This document shows, piece by piece, positions 1 through 8,398 of a stretch of 64,000 bases of DNA. The position numbers and the translations under genes are program-made. The stretch's first letter is position 1. Every line of letters begins with the position of its first letter. The stretch is from Lachnospiraceae bacterium AB2028 (GTDB lineage: Bacteria; Bacillota; Clostridia; Lachnospirales; Lachnospiraceae): the NCBI GenBank assembly GCA_000621425.1, contig KK211275.1, forward strand, positions 226,523-290,522, in the 5' to 3' direction. Below the pieces are notes generated by a model, which worked only from the letters and a program-made list of their open reading frames with translations, searched no databases and was not told the origin of the DNA.

Positions 1-93
1 AAAGGAATATGATAGTGAATTTCCTGCTGAATAGAGAGTAGCTATTATTACATATTTAGCATGAGTTTGAACTTGAAATGAATATCGAAGAGT

Positions 94-576
94 ATGAAAC
101 CTGAAAAATTTTTACCAGTTTTTGTGACGATCATATCTATACCCGGATTTATCTTTTTCATCCATCTGAAAGAATGGGTGCTGGCTGCAATATGCGTTCC
201 GGCTTTTTTCCTTGGTTTGTGGACTGCTGTCTCCCAATTCAAAAAAGAAAAGCACGAAAAAGAAATGGACGAAAAACACAGCGAGGAATTCAAAAGGGTA
301 AGACGGGGGATGCACTTAGGATATGAGTATGCTTACAGTGAATACAGAAGGGATTGTTTTGACAAGATCTATGAGTGGGAAAGAAGTGAACTGGAGGATA
401 TGATCTGGAATGATTATCTGAAAGGCAATATTAAATTCGCAGGACTTCTGCCGTATCTGGAAAAATATGACGGCATGAGTAAACTGAAGGAAGACCTGGA
501 ATCGCCGGATACACCGGAGGGCTGGAAAAAAGAAATTTCATTTGTATTGGATTTAGCGGATAAAGAAAAGAACTGA
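94..576 (+). CDS. Hypothetical two-helix membrane protein
   Basis: A 160-residue protein of no family I recognise. Two adjacent hydrophobic segments (about residues 7-21 and 28-45) form an N-terminal membrane hairpin. The remainder is a highly charged, probably helical cytoplasmic tail rich in Lys, Glu and Tyr (about 48-160). The ATG at 94 has only a weak purine stretch (GAAGAG) upstream; no better start is in frame. It precedes the GNAT-methyltransferase gene by 39 bp and may share its transcript. Positions 1-93 hold no gene, only a possible C-terminal tail of an upstream frame ending with TAG at 32-34. Confidence 0.6.
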   Translation: MKPEKFLPVFVTIISIPGFIFFIHLKEWVLAAICVPAFFLGLWTAVSQFKKEKHEKEMDEKHSEEFKRVRRGMHLGYEYAYSEYRRDCFDKIYEWERSELEDMIWNDYLKGNIKFAGLLPYLEKYDGMSKLKEDLESPDTPEGWKKEISFVLDLADKEKN

Positions 577-615
577 TGGTAGCTGGGATACAGAGGGAGC
601 AATAAGGGATAGTTT

Positions 616-1749
616 ATGAATATACGGGAATATAACGCAGATAAGGATTTTTCGATAATAAAGGACTGGATCACGGATGAAAGGCTTCACGCTATGTGGT
701 GTGCGAACCGGACATCTTTTCCTCTTCAGCAAGAATCATTTGACAGCATGCTTAAAGATATTGCCGATAAGTGTGGCGACAGACCGTTCGTAGCATTGGA
801 TGATGAGGGAAATGTTGAAGGTTTTTTTTGCTATTCTCTTAACAACGATACAAACGAAGGGATGCTCAAGTTTGTGATGCTGGATCCGGCAAAGCGTGGA
901 AAGGGGCTGGGCAGGGAAATGATCTGCCGTGCAGTACAGTACGCTTTTGAGGATTCCGGTGCGGCTGCAGTCCAGCTTATGGTTCTTTCAGCAAATTCAA
1001 GGGCAAGGAAATGTTATGAAAGCGCAGGTTTTAAGGAGCGGCACATTCAGGAAGGGGCTTTTACTTTCGAAGATGAAGTCTGGGACAGATGCAATATGGT
1101 AATAGAGAAAGATAAAGCACAGACGGACTGCAATCCCTGGGAACAGATCAGCCTTGATGATTATGAGAATCACATGAGCCTTGATTCCGTACAGCAGCTT
1201 CAGAAGATGAATGCCATGATGAAGGATCAGTTTGCAACATATCCTGTTAAGACTGCGATGGTTCTCGGCGTCGCCGGGGGAAACGGCCTGGAACATGTCA
1301 GACCGGAAAAGTATCAGACCGTATATGGTGTTGACATCAATGACGATTACCTGAAGGCTGTTGCTAAGCGTTATGAAGAACTTGGTGATGTGCTGCAGTG
1401 CATTAAGGTTGACCTTATCAATGACTTTGCAATACTTCCGAAGGCTGAGCTGGTGATCGCAAACCTGCTGATAGAGTATATAGGATACTCGGTTTTTCAG
1501 AATGTGATCCGTCAGACGGAGCCGGAATATGTGTCCTGCGTGATCCAGATAAATACGGATGAGAAAAAATGGGTATCAGAGTCACCGTATATCCATGCCT
1601 TTGACGATCTGGACAAAGTACATTGTCAGATGGAGGAAGATGTACTGAAAGAGAAAATGGCTGAAATCGGTTATGAAGGAATAATGAGGGAAATGGAAAC
1701 ACTGCCGAACGGAAAGGCATTATTGAGGCTGGATTTCATGAAAAAATAA
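616..1749 (+). CDS. GNAT acetyltransferase fused to a SAM-dependent methyltransferase-like domain
   Basis: A 377-residue two-domain protein. Residues about 1-165 are a GNAT N-acetyltransferase: the acetyl-CoA loop reads RGKGLG, followed by the usual NSRARKCYESAGF end of the fold. Residues about 185-377 look like a class I methyltransferase: motif I is LGVAGGNGLEH, and the acidic loop after the next strand is YGVDIN. Catalysis by the second half is inferred from these two motifs only; its acceptor is unknown. The GNAT half probably acetylates a small amine or a protein N-terminus. A start at 616 is supported by AGGGAT about 5 bases upstream. The fusion is real in this sequence: there is no stop or frameshift between the halves. 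Confidence 0.8.
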   Translation: MNIREYNADKDFSIIKDWITDERLHAMWCANRTSFPLQQESFDSMLKDIADKCGDRPFVALDDEGNVEGFFCYSLNNDTNEGMLKFVMLDPAKRGKGLGREMICRAVQYAFEDSGAAAVQLMVLSANSRARKCYESAGFKERHIQEGAFTFEDEVWDRCNMVIEKDKAQTDCNPWEQISLDDYENHMSLDSVQQLQKMNAMMKDQFATYPVKTAMVLGVAGGNGLEHVRPEKYQTVYGVDINDDYLKAVAKRYEELGDVLQCIKVDLINDFAILPKAELVIANLLIEYIGYSVFQNVIRQTEPEYVSCVIQINTDEKKWVSESPYIHAFDDLDKVHCQMEEDVLKEKMAEIGYEGIMREMETLPNGKALLRLDFMKK

Positions 1750-1750
1750 A

Positions 1751-1884
1751 ATGGAATTTATTATTCCGGAATGGCTGGTGGCAATGCTTCGTAAAGATAA
1801 TTAATGGGACTCTACTTTCCGTAGGTTGTTCAGGAGGAACTGCGGTTTTATTATTTTGACATGGAACGGTTCCTGAACGATTAA
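1751..1884 (+). pseudogene. Short coding remnants between two genes
   Basis: Two tiny frames lie here. One runs 1751-1804 (17 codons). The next starts with ATG at 1804, meets an in-frame TAG at 1822, and then continues open to TAA at 1882 with a protein-like composition (VVQEELRFYYFDMERFLND). Neither is long enough to be a confident gene. They look like debris of an older gene. Family unknown. Confidence 0.25.
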
Positions 1885-1929
1885 CTGAACGTTGGTGTCG
1901 CAAGGCGGCCCGATGTTCAGCATCGCATC

Positions 1930-1988
1930 AGAGAATTTGCCTGTACAAATTCTCTTTGCGTAGCCGCTTTGCGGCAGAAAGGGGAAGT
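1930..1988 (+). repeat. Terminator-hairpin-RBS cassette, copy A
   Basis: A perfect 10-bp stem (AGAGAATTTG at 1930-1939 with its complement at 1946-1955) is followed by TTGCG. Then comes a second hairpin, GCCGC-TTT-GCGGC (1963-1975), and AGAAAGGGGAAG, which is the ribosome site of the XRE gene at 1989. The same order of parts recurs at 3419-3488 and 20898-20949, and its second half recurs at 55204-55229. Confidence 0.6.
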
Positions 1989-2666
1989 ATGAATCAGTAT
2001 ATTACGGGCGCGGTGATAAAAGAACTGCGCGAACAGAAAAAAATGACCCAGTCGGATCTGGCAGAGAAACTGGGGGTAAGTGATAAAGCAATTTCAAAAT
2101 GGGAGACAGGTAAGGGATATCCTGATATCACATTGCTGGAACCCATAGCGGATGCTTTCGGGGTGTCGGTACCGGAACTCATATCAGGCAATCAGGTGCG
2201 CAACGCCAATGTTTCGGCAAATATGCTCAGGTCAAAATTTTATGTCTGTCCTGTATGCGGCAATGTGATACATTCCATGGGTGAAGCTGTCATACACTGT
2301 CATGGAGTACAGCTTATGCCGGCAGAGGCAGAGCAGACAGATGAGGATCATATGATCTTCATAGAGTGCGTCGAGGATGAGTACTATGTCAGGATAGACC
2401 ATGAAATGACCAAGACACATCATATTTCCTTCATCGCTGCAGTTTCTTCGGACAGGATACAGATGGTAAAGCTTTATCCGGAAGGAAACGCAGAGGCAAG
2501 GTTCAGGATAAACGGTGTACGCCGTGTTTATTTCTACTGTAACAGGGACGGGCTGTTTTTCCTGGATGTGGTGAAAGGCATTGATGACAGGGATAAAGGC
2601 TATGATGACGTGGAGGAGAGGCGGGCGCTTGAGAACGCAGCGAAGAATATGTTCTGGAAGGCGTGA
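1989..2666 (+). CDS. XRE-family regulator with a C-terminal Zn-ribbon/sensor-like domain
   Basis: A 225-residue DNA-binding regulator. The N-terminal helix-turn-helix (about residues 7-62) is the classic lambda-repressor type: MTQSDLAEKLGVSDKAISKWE with the following helix. After a linker, CPVCGNVIHSMGEAVIHCHG offers a C-x2-C...H-x-C-H metal-binding pattern, then a beta-rich domain. This resembles the XRE proteins of Firmicutes that carry a desulfoferrodoxin-N-like knuckle, but I cannot assign a ligand. Start chosen at ATG 1989 because it sits directly behind AAAGGGGAAG; the frame is open 33 bases further upstream, but that stretch is the repeated hairpin. Targets unknown. Confidence 0.8.
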   Translation: MNQYITGAVIKELREQKKMTQSDLAEKLGVSDKAISKWETGKGYPDITLLEPIADAFGVSVPELISGNQVRNANVSANMLRSKFYVCPVCGNVIHSMGEAVIHCHGVQLMPAEAEQTDEDHMIFIECVEDEYYVRIDHEMTKTHHISFIAAVSSDRIQMVKLYPEGNAEARFRINGVRRVYFYCNRDGLFFLDVVKGIDDRDKGYDDVEERRALENAAKNMFWKA

Positions 2667-2711
2667 TGTTTTCAAATCTATTTTGATAATAGCAGGTGTA
2701 AATCATAAAGG

Positions 2712-2738
2712 AACACTATGTAATCATAGTGTTTTTTT
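2712..2738 (+). terminator. Rho-independent terminator after the XRE gene
   Basis: AACACTATG (2712-2720) and CATAGTGTT (2725-2733) form a 9-bp stem with a TAAT loop, followed by a T tract. Confidence 0.85.
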
Positions 2739-2755
2739 ATTTCTGAAAATTTTTG

Positions 2756-2784
2756 TTGACAAAATAGATTGCATAAAATATAAT
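2756..2784 (+). promoter_or_regulatory. Sigma-A promoter of the glutathione peroxidase gene
   Basis: TTGACA at 2756-2761, exactly 17 bp spacer, TATAAT at 2779-2784: both boxes match consensus. Two near-direct repeats, ATTGCATAAAA and ATTGTATAAAA, overlap the -10 region and could bind a regulator; none is identified. Confidence 0.85.
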
Positions 2785-2827
2785 TGTATAAAACATAATA
2801 AGCAACCAAACAAAGGAGGAATAAATT

Positions 2828-3373
2828 ATGGCAACGATATATGACTATAAAGTAAAGGACAGAAAAGGAAATGAAGTTAGTCTCAATGAGTATGCAGGCA
2901 AGGTGCTGCTTGTTGTCAATACAGCTACCGGCTGCGGTTTTACGCCACATTATGAACCACTTGAGGCAATGTATAAGGACCTTCGTGATAAAGGCTTCGA
3001 GATCCTTGATTTTCCCTGCAATCAGTTTGCCGGCCAGGCTCCCGGAACAGAGGATGAGATACACGAGTTCTGTACTCTCAAGTTCGGGACGGAGTTTCCC
3101 CAGTTTGCAAAGATAGATGTAAACGGAGAAGAAGCAGATCCGCTGTTTGCATGGCTGGCAGCTGAAAAGCCTTTTGCAGGCTTCGGAAAGGGAATCAAGA
3201 ATTTCTCTCTTGATAAGTTTGCGGATATGAACAATAAGAAGTTCGGAGACAAGGCATACATAAAGTGGAATTTCACCAAGTTCCTTATCGACCGTGAAGG
3301 GAAGGTAATCGCAAGGTTTGAGCCTACTGAAGATATGGCTGATGTCAGGAAAGCTGTAGAAAACGCGCTTTGA
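2828..3373 (+). CDS. Glutathione peroxidase family (thiol peroxidase) protein
   Basis: A 181-residue cytoplasmic peroxidase that reduces hydroperoxides. The catalytic tetrad can be seen: Cys36 in TATGCGFTPHY (Cys form, not selenocysteine), Gln70, and Trp147-Asn148 in KWNFTKF. Cys64 lies in the FPCNQF family signature, and Cys82 in EFCTLKFG sits where the resolving Cys of thioredoxin-dependent members lies. In most Clostridia thioredoxin rather than glutathione is the reductant. Length is normal. It has its own strong promoter and an AAGGAGG ribosome site, so it is a single-gene oxidative-stress unit. Confidence 0.93.
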   Translation: MATIYDYKVKDRKGNEVSLNEYAGKVLLVVNTATGCGFTPHYEPLEAMYKDLRDKGFEILDFPCNQFAGQAPGTEDEIHEFCTLKFGTEFPQFAKIDVNGEEADPLFAWLAAEKPFAGFGKGIKNFSLDKFADMNNKKFGDKAYIKWNFTKFLIDREGKVIARFEPTEDMADVRKAVENAL

Positions 3374-3418
3374 CCTGCATCGAAAAATGATATAAAATTT
3401 AAAAAGATTCTTATACAA

Positions 3419-3488
3419 AAAGAACTGTGGAGTCATTCTCTGCAGTTCTTTAGCGTGGCTACACAGAATGTGGCAGAAAGGGGAAGAT
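3419..3488 (+). repeat. Terminator-hairpin-RBS cassette, copy C
   Basis: AAAGAACTG (3419-3427) pairs with CAGTTCTTT (3443-3451) and probably ends the peroxidase transcript. Then GCGTGGCTAC, a short loop and GTGGC form a second weak hairpin, followed by AGAAAGGGGAAG, identical to copy A at 1976-1987. The cassette leads into a 12-codon frame rather than a full gene. Confidence 0.55.
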
Positions 3489-3527
3489 ATGAGACGTTGC
3501 GTTGTTGCAGCTCCATGCAGAGTTTGA
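3489..3527 (+). other. 12-residue ORF behind a strong ribosome site
   Basis: ATG at 3489 follows AGAAAGGGGAAG with good spacing and encodes MRRCVVAAPCRV then TGA. It is either a leader peptide or the decapitated start of a lost gene. The stretch 3528-3630 up to the MFS gene shows no other feature. Confidence 0.3.
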
Positions 3528-3630
3528 GGAGACTGTATGGAGGAACGGATCTGAAATGATAATGATCTGAAGATCCTCAAGCTTTGCTTCTTGTAATGAT
3601 ATGAATTTTTAAAACAAAAGGAGCAAAGAA

Positions 3631-4911
3631 ATGAATAAAAAAGAAAATAGTTTAAGGGATTTTTATATCCTTTGGAGCACACAGAGTTTATCACAGCTTG
3701 GTAGCAGCATTACGGCATTCGCCCTGACTTTATGGCTATATGAAAAGACGGGCTCCGCCTTAAGTACCGCTGCACTGACTATCTGTACATATGCACCGTA
3801 TGTGCTTATGAGCATATTTGCCGGAGCGTTGACAGATAAGTTCGACAAGAAGAAGACAATGCTTGTCTGTGATACTATTGCGGCTTTGTGTACCCTATTG
3901 GTATTTGTGCTTTACAAGACTGACAGTCTTGCCATATGGCATCTGTATGCTGTCAATGTTTTTTCAGGGCTAATGAATACGGTCCAGCAGCCGGCATCGG
4001 AAGTTACGATGACGCTGATCGTTCCTAAGGAACGCTATCAGAAGATCAGCGGGCTGCAGAATCTGTCCAGATCTCTCGTTTCAGTGTTGAATCCGCTTAT
4101 CGCCTCTGCGTTGTATGCTTTTGCGGGACTGGATGTGGTTATCACGGTTGACCTTTTTAGCTTTGTTTTGGCTTTTGTGGCACTGGCAGGGCTCATCCGT
4201 ATTCCGGCATATGAAAAAGAAAATAAGGAGAGCACGCTTAAGCTGGCAAAGGAAGGTCTGGCATTCCTTAAAAAGACTCCGATGATCATGACGCTGATCC
4301 TTTTTATGTCGGGTGTCAATCTGGTAGCGTCTGCATTTGATGCAACGCTTCCCGGATATGTAATTCCGAATCCGAAAGGCGGATCGGCAGTGTTTGGCAT
4401 GGTTACTTCTGCAGCGGGAGTGGCAATGGTTATCGGCAGCATTCTGGTATCATTCATGCCTAAGCCCAAAGATAGGGTCAAGGTTGTGTACATCACGATG
4501 CTCATTTCCCTTGGAAGCGAGAATTTTATTCTTGCATTGTCAAGAGAACCTGTGCTGTGGGTGATCGCACAGGTGGTAGGCTGGATACTTGTTCCTATAA
4601 TGAGCACAAACCTGGAAGTCATACTTAGGAATGTGGTTCCGGTAGAACTGCAGGGCAGGGTGTATGCATGCAGGAATACTTTTCAGTTTTTTACCATACC
4701 GATCGGGCTTTTCCTTGGCGGATTGTTGGTAGATGAAGTCTGTGAACCTTTTATGGAAAACCACAGCTATATGAAAATCCTTACCATTATGTTCGGCAGC
4801 GGCAAAGGGTCAGGAGCGGCACTGATGATGTTTTTGCTCGGCATAGCGGGAGTTGTCATGTGCCTTGTTACCGGGAGAAGGTTAAGAAAATATCATTACA
4901 GCGATGAGTGA
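3631..4911 (+). CDS. MFS transporter, MefA-like drug efflux family
   Basis: A 426-residue polytopic membrane protein with about 12 hydrophobic segments, of the DHA3 (macrolide-efflux) branch of the major facilitator superfamily. The motif A loop between helices 2 and 3 reads GALTDKFDKKK, and a central charged loop (about residues 190-205) divides the two six-helix halves. Members export hydrophobic drugs by proton antiport; the substrate here is not predictable. Start supported by AAAGGAG at 3618-3624. Followed after 33 bp by a GNAT gene, a pairing often seen in resistance or self-protection clusters. Confidence 0.88.
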   Translation: MNKKENSLRDFYILWSTQSLSQLGSSITAFALTLWLYEKTGSALSTAALTICTYAPYVLMSIFAGALTDKFDKKKTMLVCDTIAALCTLLVFVLYKTDSLAIWHLYAVNVFSGLMNTVQQPASEVTMTLIVPKERYQKISGLQNLSRSLVSVLNPLIASALYAFAGLDVVITVDLFSFVLAFVALAGLIRIPAYEKENKESTLKLAKEGLAFLKKTPMIMTLILFMSGVNLVASAFDATLPGYVIPNPKGGSAVFGMVTSAAGVAMVIGSILVSFMPKPKDRVKVVYITMLISLGSENFILALSREPVLWVIAQVVGWILVPIMSTNLEVILRNVVPVELQGRVYACRNTFQFFTIPIGLFLGGLLVDEVCEPFMENHSYMKILTIMFGSGKGSGAALMMFLLGIAGVVMCLVTGRRLRKYHYSDE

Positions 4912-4944
4912 TGATCCGGTGAGAATAATGGAACCGGAAAAGCC

Positions 4945-5412
4945 ATGGGAATTATTTTGGAAAGAGTAACAAAAGATGATATAGAAACAGTCTGGAAGAT
5001 GCAGATAGAAGCTTTTTCGGGCCTTCTGGAGAAGTACCGTGATTACGACACGAATCCCGGTGCTGAAAACTTTGAAAAGGTACTGACCCGTTTTGAGCAG
5101 CCATGGACCGCATATTACTTCCTGGTGGCTGACGGCCAAAGGATAGGCGCCGTCAGGGTAATTTACAAAAAGGACGGAAGCCGTAAGCGCATCTCTCCTA
5201 TGTGGATCATGGCGGAGTACAGAAATAAAGGGTACGCACAGCAGGCTATAGCGGCGGTCGAGGATATGTACGGTTCTGACAACTGGTGCCTTGAGACTAT
5301 AAAGCAGGAGGCCGGGAACTGCTATCTGTATGAAAAGATGGGGTATCATCGTACAGGTGAAGAACAAAAGGTCAATGAGTCGATGGACTTAGTCTTTTAC
5401 GAAAAAGACTGA
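4945..5412 (+). CDS. GNAT-family N-acetyltransferase
   Basis: A 155-residue single-domain acetyltransferase. The core strand and acetyl-CoA loop are visible as SPMWIMAEYRNKGYAQQAI (about residues 89-107), with the C-terminal NCYLYEKMGYHRTGE element. The R/Q-x-x-G-x-A loop is slightly divergent (RNKGYA). Substrate unknown. No strong ribosome site precedes ATG 4945, so it may be coupled to the MFS gene. Confidence 0.85.
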   Translation: MGIILERVTKDDIETVWKMQIEAFSGLLEKYRDYDTNPGAENFEKVLTRFEQPWTAYYFLVADGQRIGAVRVIYKKDGSRKRISPMWIMAEYRNKGYAQQAIAAVEDMYGSDNWCLETIKQEAGNCYLYEKMGYHRTGEEQKVNESMDLVFYEKD

Positions 5413-5430
5413 ACGGTAGTAGGAGGAAAT

Positions 5431-6027
5431 ATGATTACAAGGGATGAAGCCTTTGAACTTTTAAAGAAATATAATAAGGACGCTTTCCATATCCAGCATG
5501 CGCTTACTGTTGAGGCAGTTATGAAGTGGTATGCGAATGAGCTGGGATACGGCGATGATGCTGAATACTGGGGGATAGTGGGACTGCTCCACGATATCGA
5601 CTTCGAGCTTTATCCGGAGGAACACTGCCTGAAGGCGCCGGAGCTTCTGAGGGAAGGCGGAGTCAGTGATGATGTCATACATGCGGTCTGCTCCCATGGA
5701 TACGGGATCACTGTAGGCTGCGGTACAACCATAGATGTGGAGCCGGTGCATGAGATGGAGAAGGTTCTTTTTGCTGCTGATGAGCTTACGGGGCTTATCG
5801 GTGCAGCTGCCCTTATGCGTCCTTCAAAAAGCACGAAGGATATGGAACTGAAGTCTCTTAAGAAAAAATATAAGAGCAAAGGATTTGCGGCCGGCTGCTC
5901 CAGGGAAGTGATAGAACGCGGAGCTGCCCAGCTTGGCTGGGAGCTTGATAAGCTGCTGGAGATGACGCTCCGTGCAATGGCAGCCACAGAAGACTACATA
6001 AATGCGGAAATGGTTATAAAGGGATAA
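5431..6027 (+). CDS. HD-domain hydrolase
   Basis: A 198-residue HD-superfamily phosphohydrolase. His23, then the HD doublet His53-Asp54 in LLHDIDFEL, a histidine in the next helix (CSHGYG) and a late Asp (AADELTG) provide a plausible metal-binding set of the HDIG type. Such proteins cleave phosphomonoesters or phosphodiesters of nucleotides. An excellent AGGAGG site lies 6 bases before the ATG. The following restriction island begins 35 bp downstream. Confidence 0.85.
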   Translation: MITRDEAFELLKKYNKDAFHIQHALTVEAVMKWYANELGYGDDAEYWGIVGLLHDIDFELYPEEHCLKAPELLREGGVSDDVIHAVCSHGYGITVGCGTTIDVEPVHEMEKVLFAADELTGLIGAAALMRPSKSTKDMELKSLKKKYKSKGFAAGCSREVIERGAAQLGWELDKLLEMTLRAMAATEDYINAEMVIKG

Positions 6028-6062
6028 ATTTGTACATTATATAAGCAAGGCGGAGGTTTAAA

Positions 6063-6707
6063 ATGGTTGTTGAACAGGTGACTAGGGGGCGTAATAATTT
6101 ACCGGTGAATGTTTATAGACTGGACGTAACTCGTGATATGAAGGAACGGTCATTGGATTTTGCAACAAGAATAATTATGACTAATAATCAGTACTCTCGT
6201 TTGTTACCGAGACAAGTATGGCAGTCAGGTAATCTTGAAAAAAAGGAAAAACTTGAAATACAGCGCACATATGTAGGTAAATTGGGGGAGCTGGTTTTCC
6301 GGGACTTATTAAACAACATGGGAAAACAGGTTGATACATCGGGAATGTTTGAGATATATGAAGGTCAGGATAACGTTGATGAGTTTGATTTCAGAACCAG
6401 GGATGGCAGGTCAGTTGATATAAAGACAGGGTTTAGGACAATTCATAGCAGGTTGTTGATAAATATTGACCAATTTGAGCGTATCCCTAAAGATTTCTAT
6501 GTTGGTATCTGGTTGAATGGTGCGGATGGGGATTCCGAAGGCAAGATTATTGATTTAGATTCGATAACAGAAGGCGTTGTGTACGGCTATGCAGAGCATG
6601 ACTATTTACAGAATCGTGCACAGACGTCTAATTTTACAGAGAGTCCGGCAAAATTTATTGCGTACAATCAGTTGATGGGAATTGACCGACTGATTGCGCT
6701 GTTTTAA
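6063..6707 (+). CDS. Putative PD-(D/E)XK nuclease, first gene of the restriction island
   Basis: A 214-residue protein of no named family that I recognise. It shows the skeleton of a PD-(D/E)XK nuclease: a GKLGE helix start (Glu76), Asp109 in DEFDF, and Asp119-Ile-Lys121 on the next strand. Spacing and the preceding hydrophobic helix fit that fold. It could be the site-specific endonuclease of the island or an accessory subunit, in the place that YdiR-like proteins take in BsuMI-type clusters (position only; sequence relation not tested). GGCGGAGG precedes the ATG. Like the next four genes it is visibly richer in A+T than the flanking genes, which suggests transfer. Confidence 0.6.
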   Translation: MVVEQVTRGRNNLPVNVYRLDVTRDMKERSLDFATRIIMTNNQYSRLLPRQVWQSGNLEKKEKLEIQRTYVGKLGELVFRDLLNNMGKQVDTSGMFEIYEGQDNVDEFDFRTRDGRSVDIKTGFRTIHSRLLINIDQFERIPKDFYVGIWLNGADGDSEGKIIDLDSITEGVVYGYAEHDYLQNRAQTSNFTESPAKFIAYNQLMGIDRLIALF

Positions 6708-6757
6708 ATACGGCTTGGATAAATCCCGAGTAAATAGCGGAAAGAGTGCGATAGACG

Positions 6758-8398
6758 ATGAAACAAAAAGTAAGTGGTGTGATGAACGATGTTCTCAATG
6801 CGGCGTATGTTTATCTGGATTCGAAATATGCGGGAGAGGATCTCAATGCATTAAAAGGGATCTTATTGAGCCTGGCTGGGATAAAGAGTTTTGAATTCAG
6901 TACCGATAAGGATGTTCATTACTCATACGACGACATTCAGGATGTCTTATCTAATCTCAACGAAAAGGAGTCGATACGGAAAAGCAAAGGGGTGTATTAC
7001 ACGCCACTGGATGTAGTTAAGTTCATACTTGAGAACAGCATAAAAGCAATGTATGGAAAACTTGGAACTAACGGTCTTCATGTGATGGACTTGAATGGGA
7101 TACCATATCGTTCTTTTTGTTTGAGTAAACAGGTGTTTGATCCTACCTGTGGAGCCGGAGAGTTTCTGCTTGCTGCATTAGAAATGAAATTTGATTTACT
7201 GGACAATCATACAGATTCGATTACTGAAAGTATGATAAAAAAAATAGTGAAATCAGTTCATGGAAATGATATCAATGTAGAGTCTGCAGCCATAACTAAA
7301 ATCAGGCTGTTTCTTTGTACACTTAGAAGATATGGATTAAAGCGGGTAAAAGGGATTGGTCCACTGTTGAATGAAAATTTCCATCATTATGATTTTATTT
7401 CAAATGCGTTCAAGTCTCGGGATAGGTATGATTTGATTATTGGGAATCCGCCGTATGTTGAGGATAGTCAATGTGGGTTGGATTTAAAAGAGAAATATGG
7501 AAATATTTATGCCAATGTTTTGATTAATTCTAAAGATATTCTGAATGCCGGGGGCGCGATAGGTTTTGTCATTCCACTTTCATATGTGGCAACCCCGCGG
7601 ATGCAAAGAATACGTGACGACTTGTTTGAAAATATATCGGAACAGTATATATTGAGCTATGCAGATCGACCGGACTGTCTGTTCAAATCCGTGCATCAGA
7701 AACTCTGCATTTTAATCGGCAGTAAAAGAAACGGCGAAAAGAAAGTATTTACGGGTAATTATCAGTATTGGTACAAGGAAGAGAGAGAAAAACTTTTTGA
7801 ACAGACTGTTGCGGTAAAAAATGTCTTTGCAGCAGACGGCTATATTCCGAAATTAGGGACGTCTGAAGATATTAGTATTTATAAAAAGGTTTGTAGGACA
7901 AAAGGCAGGATCCCGCTGATAAATCTTCAAAAAGCGGGGGGGGAGAGCGTATATGTAAATATGAGGGCTGCCTTTTGGATCAAAGCCTTTAGGGAAAAAC
8001 ATTCGGGATCAGAATATAAGCGTTTTACCTTTGATTCATCCGAAAAGGCATATTATTTTGATTGTTTGATAAATTCATCATTGTTTTGGTGGTATTGGAT
8101 TTGCATTTCGGACTGTTGGCATATAACCAACAAGGAACTCCAAGGATTTATGGTTCCTTTAGCAGCAAACTTGGAAAAAGCGAGGATTCTTTCGGTTTCA
8201 CTTGAGGAAAAATTAGAAGAAACGAAATTATATGTTGGAACAAAGCAAACGGAATATGAGTATAAGCATAGGGAATGCGTGGATGAAATACATGCCATTG
8301 ATGACTATGTTAATTCGGTTTTTGGATTGACTGATGCGGAGAACCTGTATATAAAGAATTTTGGATATCGTTATAGAATTAGCGGAGGAGCGGAGTGA
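6758..8398 (+). CDS. N6-adenine DNA methyltransferase (Eco57I-like)
   Basis: A 546-residue DNA methylase that transfers a methyl group from SAM to the N6 of adenine. In order: an N-terminal helical region, motif X GVYYTPLDVVKFI (78-90), motif I VFDPTCGAGEF (126-136), catalytic motif IV NPPY at 230-233 within DLIIGNPPY, and a C-terminal region (about 330-546) that should contain target recognition. The order X-I-IV is that of Type II gamma and Type IIG enzymes, but no nuclease domain is fused. A run of eight G (7936-7943) lies inside the coding sequence. The stop overlaps the GTG start of the next gene. Confidence 0.9.
   Translation: MKQKVSGVMNDVLNAAYVYLDSKYAGEDLNALKGILLSLAGIKSFEFSTDKDVHYSYDDIQDVLSNLNEKESIRKSKGVYYTPLDVVKFILENSIKAMYGKLGTNGLHVMDLNGIPYRSFCLSKQVFDPTCGAGEFLLAALEMKFDLLDNHTDSITESMIKKIVKSVHGNDINVESAAITKIRLFLCTLRRYGLKRVKGIGPLLNENFHHYDFISNAFKSRDRYDLIIGNPPYVEDSQCGLDLKEKYGNIYANVLINSKDILNAGGAIGFVIPLSYVATPRMQRIRDDLFENISEQYILSYADRPDCLFKSVHQKLCILIGSKRNGEKKVFTGNYQYWYKEEREKLFEQTVAVKNVFAADGYIPKLGTSEDISIYKKVCRTKGRIPLINLQKAGGESVYVNMRAAFWIKAFREKHSGSEYKRFTFDSSEKAYYFDCLINSSLFWWYWICISDCWHITNKELQGFMVPLAANLEKARILSVSLEEKLEETKLYVGTKQTEYEYKHRECVDEIHAIDDYVNSVFGLTDAENLYIKNFGYRYRISGGAE

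Noticed and set aside
2678-3694. Long minus-strand open frame (338 codons) over the peroxidase gene
   Set aside because: It is the shadow of the well-supported peroxidase gene, promoter and terminator on the plus strand and has Cys/Phe-rich composition without a domain.
6694-6894. 66-codon Cys-rich frame between the first two island genes
   Set aside because: It overlaps the start of the methylase in another frame, and its cysteines arise from shifted methylase codons.
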